Positions 55,201 to 64,000 of a stretch of 64,000 nucleotides of DNA are shown here, piece by piece (within the stretch, counting starts at the first letter, position 1; every line of letters begins with the position of its first letter). The notes beneath the pieces are model-generated. The model made no database searches. It saw nothing but the letters and a program-made list of their open reading frames with translations, and had not been told where the DNA came from. A program made the position numbers and the translations under genes. This DNA is from Augochlora pura (Eukaryota; Arthropoda; Insecta; Hymenoptera; Halictidae), in assembly GCF_028453695.1 (NCBI RefSeq), contig NC_135777.1, forward strand, positions 1,116,001 to 1,180,000, written 5' to 3'.

Positions 55201-58200
55201 TATGTATCTATCTATCTGTCTATCTGCTATATATCTATCTGTCTATTTCTGAAAGTGAACATCCCGGTCGGACACGCGTTAGTCCGCATGCCACCCGACG
55301 AGAAACGATCCTAGTCTATTGAGACTTCTTTTGTTCGGCCCGCGAACAGGGGCTGTTTTTACGATGTAACTTACGCGTTAAGAAATAACCGAGCGGACCC
55401 TGGACCGAACGGCATGCATGCAAACCGGATCTTAACATTAAATGTACCAGCACCAAAAACAATTGATGTACGATGTCTTATAATAATGATAACTAGATCG
55501 CGGATCTTTATGTACTTTCGATTTCTGCAGATTTTAAGAATGTAGGATAGAGATTGAGATGAGATTGCGCTCACCGTTTATTTAGTTTAATTATTGAACA
55601 AAATAATGTAATATGTTTTATTCGATAAATTAATCATGCCCGGCTATTGTATCATAATCAGTAACCGGGCGCACTACAGTAAATTAATGTCTAATAGCAT
55701 TTGCTTTTTACAACGAGTCAACAAAGGAAAATTTTTTTTTATTACAAGTTTTGTATCACATCGCATGAAAACGAGAATATAACTCCTTATTCAATCGATT
55801 CCTGTGAAAAATTCTCCATAATTGTAGCAATTTAAAAAAAAATTGTGGTAGGTCATTTTTATTGTCAGATAGATTGGGTGTTAATACCGTATTAATTTAA
55901 ACATCAATTAAAACGTCAATTGGAAATGGAAAAATTCCATACTATAGTTTATTGATCTGAAAAATCAGAATTTCTCGAAGACATACATCTATGAATTAAA
56001 CTCGCGTTGGGAAAGTTTATTGAAACGAATGGGGCACATATTGATTAAATCAATAGTTTTTGAAAAAAGATATGCAGTTTTATATACTCACTTAAAAATC
56101 CGTTTTTTTCATATATATATACCAACTTAATATATCACAGATAAGTTGATTAATTCACGAAAGCTGAACCGAATAATGAACGGAGCAGCGGGGAAAAGTA
56201 CAAACAAGGAAAAACTGATGGTCCCGTGGTGATATCAGTTCGTTATAATCGATGGGTCCGATAAATATTCTGTGGTTAATTCTGAGGAAGAGGTTGCAGT
56301 AACAAGTACAAAATGACAGTAACATTTCTACGATAATCGGTTTAACCGAGCAGCGTAACTGAATGCCGCGGCGTAATTAACAAAGGAAAAAGCAATAGCG
56401 GCGGTTACGTTGTATGCATTCACATAAACACAACCGTGCTTCAATCTGATCGCAACACAGGCAACCGGCCGGGCAGTTCCAACAAAATACTCGTTACATT
56501 GTAACGACAAACGGCCGTTTTTAACCATTTCGTCACGATAACGGTTTTTCGATATTTTCGGCAGCGACGGGTTCGAAGTGTATTCCGCGTTCAAACGTTT
56601 TCTCTTTTTTGTCAATTCAGTCTCTGGCTGGATCGGGCCAGAGATATCGTTGCAAATGCAACCGTTAAAAAAAAAAAAAGAAATTAACAAACTGCAGGGT
56701 GTGAAAAGAAGGAGCGAAGTTTCTATTGGTCAACCGAAATGTCATTTCGTATTTCGCAAAAATGTTAACGACGAGATTCATTCGATTAAATGAAATCACA
56801 TATCTTTTAATTGTTTTCAGCAATTTTTAGTTACGCTTAAATGTATTTGTTCTTAATAATATTTATTCGTGTATTGAATGCTTATACTATCGTAATAGAA
56901 GAGATAAAATTGTACCGGATAAGTGAATTTTGGAAATCACTTTAAACTACTTTAAAAAAATGTTTTCGCTTTTAGTAATTTGTTTGCAATTTAAATATCT
57001 GTACATTGTATTCGTATATTAAATTCATTCTCATCATATATAGATGGACGGTATAAAAGAATAATTCCTAATTTTGTGTGTTTGGCACTGTTTGATAATA
57101 TACAGAAAAGTTTAAGACTGACTTGTTGGTGAGACGATACATTGAACATTTTTTAAAGAGAAAAAAAGTATATTAAAGTACAACATACGCACACACGTAG
57201 GCACACAAACGCGATAAGCTCAACTTCGGATTTGATGTATTTGAAATCAAAATTTAAGCGTAATTGAAATAGCAAAAATGTTAAAAGAATTTGAAAAACA
57301 TTTATGTATCATTTGTAACTTGCTGAAATTAGATTTACATTGCATAAAGATCTGCGGAGCGATTATAACTTTCAAAGATTCAACGATGTTTCATTTATTT
57401 CCATGTGAATATTAGAAAAGTCGGCAGATCATTGGCGGAGGCAATTCACCGATGAAAATTCCGCCGATCGATTATGTTTAACAACCTAACCCCGGCTTGT
57501 CATCGATGTTTGCAATCTAATCCGTAGCCCAACTTTCCTACACACTCTTCCTCTACGCAGAGAACGAATTAATTAACCGTGGAATCGGCGTCCAAACTTT
57601 TGTGCGGTCCATTCTCACGTAGCAAACAGGGGGTGAGGGGAGGAGGGGGTGAGGGGGACGTGGGACGCTTGTTTTCTGTTCGGAATCTCAGGAAAAACGA
57701 CTTGTTCGAAGGTGCAAGGTTGATCGCGAATGCTGACCGCCCTTTTTGCTTGCCGTAAATTAGATTAGTTTCGAAGTTTACTGGAGAGAGGACTTGCAGT
57801 CGGAGCGGGTTGTAAGCTCGAATGGAGAAAGATTAAGAAGGTATAGCTGACGAATGAGTTACGTGTGAGGGCATCCTAATGGGACACTTTTCTTTTTTTT
57901 TTTGTCAAACATGTGCGGAAGATGCGGAAAATATTGCGCGATCGTCCACGGAATTCTAAACGTTACGCTGTCTCCTCGAATGCTATGATCTACGTGTTCG
58001 ACTTCATTGCACAGAAAGGAGGTCCTTTATCGTGATTGGGTTACCCATCGAACCGAAGTTACGAAGTTAGAATATTTGGAACTGTTTAACGCACCTTAAT
58101 GGTTCAGAGTTTTTTATTTTACAATTATAAAGAATAGGGCGGTTTAAGGCACTATTTAAGACACTATAAGCCTACTACTATAATAAAAACTACAAAATCT

Positions 58201-61200
58201 AATTAAATTCAGCATTCTTAGTTTTATGAGAGAACGCGTATCAGTCAGTTTTACCGCTTCGTAGGTTCAGCGTTAAAATATAAATATTTGATCATCGAGA
58301 GTGGGGAAGATTGGCACAATATCCAGCATTTCTCTATTTGATAGTTCTGTCAACCAAATGGTATTTTCGCTGGATGTTCGCTGGAAGTTCAAAACCGGTA
58401 ACTGGTCGCAATAGCAACCTACCATATCACGCTGCTGGCCGCCGAGCTCTCCCTTTTTCCATACGTGGGCCTTCGATGCCAACTAAAAATTTTGTCTACG
58501 TCTCCGATCAAATATCGGAAGAGCGAGCACGCGAAATTCCCGGTATTTCGTGGATATCGGTCATAACCCTCTAAGAGAGATCTATCCGGGGATGGTTAAG
58601 GGCGACCAGACGTTAAGAAAAAAGCGTGGTTGAAAAGTAGAAAAAGAAGAAGCGCAGCAGCAGCAGCGGCGGGAGCGGCAGCGACGGCGGCGGCGGCGGT
58701 GGAAGCAGAAGAAGAGGAGAGAAGGAGGCCACTCTCCGTTTCCTAATTCCTCCTAGTCCTCAATAACTTGGCTGGTCCGTGCGGGGTTCGGTTCGCTTTG
58801 GATCGGGAGGGGGTTGTCGGGTGGACGGCGAGAGAGGATCGGAGGGGTGGAACACGAGGGTGGTACGAAGGGGTAGAGCGGGGGTGGGCAGTGGCCGGTG
58901 CGGGTTATTGGATGGCCGCCTCGCACTTGTCACGAGCGTGTGGCTGTCGCAGAAGATGGGAATCGTAGAGGGGATTGCTCGGGGTAGGGTGTGGAGGACT
59001 TGGAAGGGCTGCTGGATGGCATCATAGGCATTCCGTAAGACATACAGCCTTCTCTGTGGACGCTCGAACGGAACAGAGGGGTGCTGGTCAGCGAGGGTGA
59101 CCACTGCGTCAATACATGGGGTCGGAAAAAGGGGTTGCGCTTGCGCGAACCCCGTACACATTCTGGCATACTTGCTGACCGGACAGTTTCACAAATCATC
59201 GGTGTGTTACTGAATGTATCTCGTTATCAGAGTTCTGGTCTGGTCGATCGATCTGCTGGGAGTGAAAGCACCATAGATATCGACGGCGGAGGGGGGGAAG
59301 ACTAGGTCCCCGATGATTAGCGAGGCTTTCTTCGTCGAGTGGCTAGATTTTACTTTAACGCGTTGCATCGGTCTCGTCGGTATTAATTATCGCGTTGGCC
59401 TGGAAATTAGATGCTCGCTCGTCGACTTCTTTCTTTCACGGCCGTGCGTTTCTGGACGCCTCCCGACATTTCAGTGAACAATGGCTCCGACGGTTTCTTG
59501 CGATTGCTTGAACCGGGTGCCTACGTGCTCTCACTGTCTGGATGAAATTAGTGAACTGATAAGAGAATTATTACATGCAGTAGATATAGTTGCTATGTCT
59601 TGAGCTTTAATTCCTAGTAGTACAATGGTGTACGTTGAACACGTTTTATAAAAATTTTATGCCTTTATTTTATTGTAACGTCGCGACGCTTACAGAGCGT
59701 TGCTGGACAATTATAATACTGGGTTGTGAGTATTAATCGTGTCTAACATAAGCAAAATATAAATAGCATGGTTAAATTATGACTAAATTTTCTGTATTAA
59801 TTTTGTATGAATAGTGCATCGAAAGCATATTTGTAATAAGTTTTTAATAAAATGTAAAATTAGTCTTTGCAGTTTGTGCATTTAATGTCATACAGTTTAT
59901 CAGGGAATGTAAAAGCTGTGCTTATTTTTGTTCAATTTCCTGATGATCTTTGAAAGCTCTGCTTTGATAGAACAAACTGTTAGAACAAAATTATGATTAA
60001 GAGTAACACTGTCAAAAAAAGCAGTGGCAGTACTGTCGAAACAATGTCAAATGTATCTGACAGTAAGAACCACCATAATCTGGTAACTCATAATTCATTG
60101 ATTCACGATCAGAAAAAGTAATCCAACTATTTTTTATCAGCCAAATATTCATGATTGCTGAACGAGTGCCCATGCAGTGTTCAAATATTTCGTCAGAATC
60201 TTGTGAAACTCGACTTCTGTCGATTAATGTTTTTATTGTTAATTAGGTGACGCACAGGTGACGGGACTCGTTCGCTCGATCTTTGTAGAAAGTTTCAGTC
60301 TTTCTTGAAAAACGTTCGGCCCAATCGATCCTCTTTATCTCCTCATCCATAAATACAAGCAGGCGTGGTTAAAGAGGGCGCAATATCGTCGAGGTAATGT
60401 TTCTTCATTAGCACCGAGCAATCTTCTTTATGGCAACAAATCTTGCGCCTTCGGTGACGTTGTGCCTGTGTGCCCCCCTTCCCCCCTCCCCCCCCCCCCC
60501 TCCCCTCCCCCCCCCCCCCCCGCACGGCCATCTTGCAGTCCGGAACGGACGTCTTTGACCCTCCTTTCGAGTAGTTTTCCTCCGTTCGCGCAATATATGA
60601 TGCGAACCGACCAGTGTTTCTTCCCAGGCCAGTGTCTCCATTTTTCACCGATGCCGCCCTAGCCCTTCCCGCGCTCGTCCCGACAGCCATTACGGAACTT
60701 AGCAGTCGTTAAACTGGGCATTGGATTATTTTTCAAGCGTATGGATTGTGTGACTCTTCCGGCCGCTAACGGCGGTATTTACAAAATCTGGTGTTTCGTA
60801 ACCACAGTGTGGATCAGAGATTGAAGACCGAAATATTTTGTGGTTCAGGTATTATACCGGTATTTGTTTCTATGTTATGAAATCGGTATTGGTATCGGTA
60901 TGCGACGCTCGTACCGGTAAAAATACCGATATTATATGCCGACGTGTAAGGTCCATACCGGTAAAACTATTAAAAATATTTATTAATGCTATACTGGTAC
61001 GAACCACTGGTTAAATTACAATAATTGATCTTACTGTAACAGCGAGATAGAATCGGTATTATACATAGATAATCGATAAAACACTGGTAGTTTTCGGTAG
61101 TTATTCTATTATCTTTAAAGAAACCGAATAATGTGAATACAAATTAAAATGAATAAAAAACAGGATGTTATTTAAAATAATAAAGTTAATTTCTCTATTT

Positions 61201-64000
61201 ATTCTGTGTCTCTATTTGTAGAAATATCGTTATGTACTTTCTGATACCCTATAACTTTTACGTGGAACGTTTCCTCGCAATGTTTGAAATAACGAAGACA
61301 TCTAAGTTGACAGAAAGACACGCACTATAGCGAAACGATCTGAGAGATCTATTTTATTCTGTCCGTTTTACACATGTCGCTTGAATGGATTTTCAAGATC
61401 TCCAGTTCCCTTGATTACCGAAGCGTCGCGAAAGATGTGATTCGGATTGAAGGTTGCGGATGCTCGTCAACCGGGTCAGATACGAATCACAACTTCTGAT
61501 AGAATCAGCTCGGCGGGGCGAGATTGCCCTCCGGTCATCTTACGTACATTTAACTCCTTTAATTTAGCGGAGAAAACCGTTACTGTTAACACTAATTTCG
61601 GACGACCGGGCGGGTAAGGTAACATAATGAAGGTTCATGGAGTTTCTTCGTTCGACCCCCGTGTCCGGCTCTTTTCCCTGCCTCGCAAGGTTAACGTCTA
61701 ATCGGATTATACGTAGCAGCGACATTCAACCTTGTCCGAATCGCCCCTAACTTGATATAACCGGACGGCACCCATAAGGAAGATCATCTTCTAACTTTGG
61801 CCGTACTGCTCGACTTTTATGCATTCTCGGAATTGTGGACACTGCCGGAGCAATTTAGCTGCGTCGCGTTTCCTGCGTTTTCCGTGTAATCAACGCGCGG
61901 GCTCGTCCGACATGTCTTGAACAACATAATTTCAAGTTCCATTGGGGACATTTTAATGAATGTATTTGTAATAAATACATTCTTATACATGCGATACAGT
62001 TTAAATGGTTATTGCGAAATATGGGATTAAATCAATGCTTTAGGAAAGTTAAAAGCAATCTTCACATATGACACAAAACTATCACTCTTATATCCGAACG
62101 AAATTTTAACAAAAATTAAATTTAATAAATTTAAAAGGGAAAGAAAATTTGTCAGCTTCTTTTGACTAATAGTAATTAAATCACCGCCTTATTACTCAAC
62201 TTGCAGGAACTAAATAAAATAAATCGCTTTCACACTAGGAACAATACAAAAAGAATGACTTTACTAGAAGTATTTTTAAAAATATGTTTCCAACAATTGA
62301 TGAACAGAGCTAGTATTGGTTATAACTAGTAAGCAGAATAGAAATGATCTTCGTTTATTGCAACAACCTCGAGTCAAACAGAAGATTTCTTCTTTAATAT
62401 TTTAATTGAGTTGAAAATATGATACAAAAATGTCTTTAAATTCTTTTAATATTGTCATTGTTTTAATGAATTTAAATGTAGGCCGACATGAAAATGAAAA
62501 TTCCCGTCACGCTGAATATGTATGCATTTTCTAATTCGCGTATCAGAACAGATGCGGCGTATGAGTCTCGATTGCAGGGGGCTTCTGGTGACAAGGTTTC
62601 CGGGGGGTAGCACCCTTGGGCCGATATCTGCTCCCCTCGCAGCCAATATTAACTACATTTATACGCGTTGTCTCAAATTAACCCCTGACTCCACCATTCA
62701 TTTTATTCGCATCCCTCTGCATCCGTATCTATCATACCGAATGCTGTCAGTAATATTCACTGCACGCCTATTACCATTAGAATACTGAGAAGCAAGATGG
62801 GGCCACGTGCTTCGCTATCCAGTCGCATAACTAGATGCAGCGATGGTCCTTTCCGACATGCGTAGCCTGATGAAATTTTTAATGTTCCCTAAAACATACT
62901 TCCATCTATGTATTCATAAGAAGAGATCCTATAACTAACATTAAGATATTATCAATGCAATTTGACAAATGAAATAATTTTTTTCACTTAATTTACACAT
63001 TTTACCAGATTTACCTTTCTCCACTCCTTTTCATTTTTATTTATCAACAAAATTAAAAACATTTACGTTCCAGATGCTAATGGTTAAGATAGTACCTTGT
63101 TTTAAACATTTATATCCAAATGCGTAGATAAATTTCATTTTACAAAACCGTAAAAGAGGAAAACGATAATCTTGTCACATGAATCTCTTCACTGTCCAAA
63201 AATTTGTGAATAAGTGTATAAAAATCCAAAGTCTAATAATCGTGTTTAAAAGACCCCTTTAATGTTTAGTCATCTATTATAATAAAAATAGGTTTGTGAA
63301 ATTTGTAGCAATGAAGATATTAAAACCATTCAGGTATTTCCATCTATCGTGTCCAACTTATTGAAATTATTAACGATAGATGAAATTTATATCTGATTAT
63401 TAAGTCATCAAAATAATGTAGAAGGAAGCTATTTCCTCTATTATATAATACTTTATATTTTAATAAGCATCGAAAGGATTATAGTAAAATCACACCAATG
63501 ATAAAACTACGAAATTAATTACGGCACACTATTATTTCAATAGAAAGCATCCTTCGTGAAAGCCCGGGTTCTCCGTTTCAAGTGACACTCGAACAATCGC
63601 CCCATCGATGTATCATCGTCTTGCCACCTTTCGGGGATCCGTCGCATCTCCCGAGCAAAATGGACGCGTGCGAGACAGAGCGTCGAAGGACCCGGGTATC
63701 CGCTTAATGTATTCAAATCGCATGCCTCCGTCCCCAAATCGACGGCGTCGATATATTAAATGAAAAGATTGCAAATTTCCCGACATAAAGTGGCCGGCGT
63801 AAGTCTCTAATGGAGCGAGGGGGCGAGGGTCCGGGCCAAGTAAAAAGCAGCCTCGCCGGTCCGATCGGGGTTACAAAACGCGCGTCGGACAGGCGAAAAG
63901 AAGAAGACAAGCTCTCGTCGAGGGACCGAGGAGGAAGAGGAGGAGGAGGGGGGGTCAATCTGAGGTTAATCAAATCATGCAGGATCCGACGCCGCGGGGG

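Overview
The window reads as nuclear DNA of an insect, probably a hymenopteran. The genes are intron-rich, with insect-type receptor kinase, pickpocket channel, importin alpha-3 and mitochondrial L3 proteins. Gene-bearing DNA is AT-rich, and the right half alternates between GC-rich islands and AT-rich stretches on a scale of about one kilobase. Tc1-type transposon remnants are present. The order assignment is inference from composition and gene style; no species is claimed.

Layout. From 1 to 2438 (minus) lie the transmembrane segment and N-terminal kinase lobe of a receptor tyrosine kinase, cut by the left edge of the window. A possible first coding exon lies at 8052-8106, next to a GC-rich promoter-like zone. 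From 12538 to 14393 (plus) is a complete five-exon DEG/ENaC (pickpocket) channel of 434 residues. From about 15335 to 16985 is a palindromic fold-back repeat built of direct subunits. From 17852 to 23581 (plus) is a complete nine-exon importin alpha-3 gene of 511 residues. Its 3.3-kb first intron holds an inverted-repeat element, and its second intron appears to use a GC donor. From 24438 to 27794 (minus) is a complete seven-exon gene for mitochondrial ribosomal protein L3 (362 residues), tail-to-tail with importin alpha-3.

From about 28 kb to the right edge no protein-coding gene can be supported. This 36-kb stretch contains GC-rich islands with homeodomain-like, Hox/Exd-like, CCAAT, CRE and kappaB-like words, several microsatellites, a degenerate ACCGGTA cluster, and remnants of two Tc1-like families. 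One of these is a 931-bp deleted element with a related 146-bp fold-back derivative about 4 kb away. The islands look like candidate enhancers or promoters of a developmental gene outside the window, or of a large intron. This is inference and needs conservation data.

The four genes do not form a pathway. Importin alpha-3 and mRpL3 are housekeeping genes, while the kinase and the channel are membrane proteins of signalling or sensory cells. I did not find a convincing new biological system. The most unusual items are the subunit-built palindrome, the GC-AG intron, the Tc1 element/derivative pair and the island-rich gene desert.
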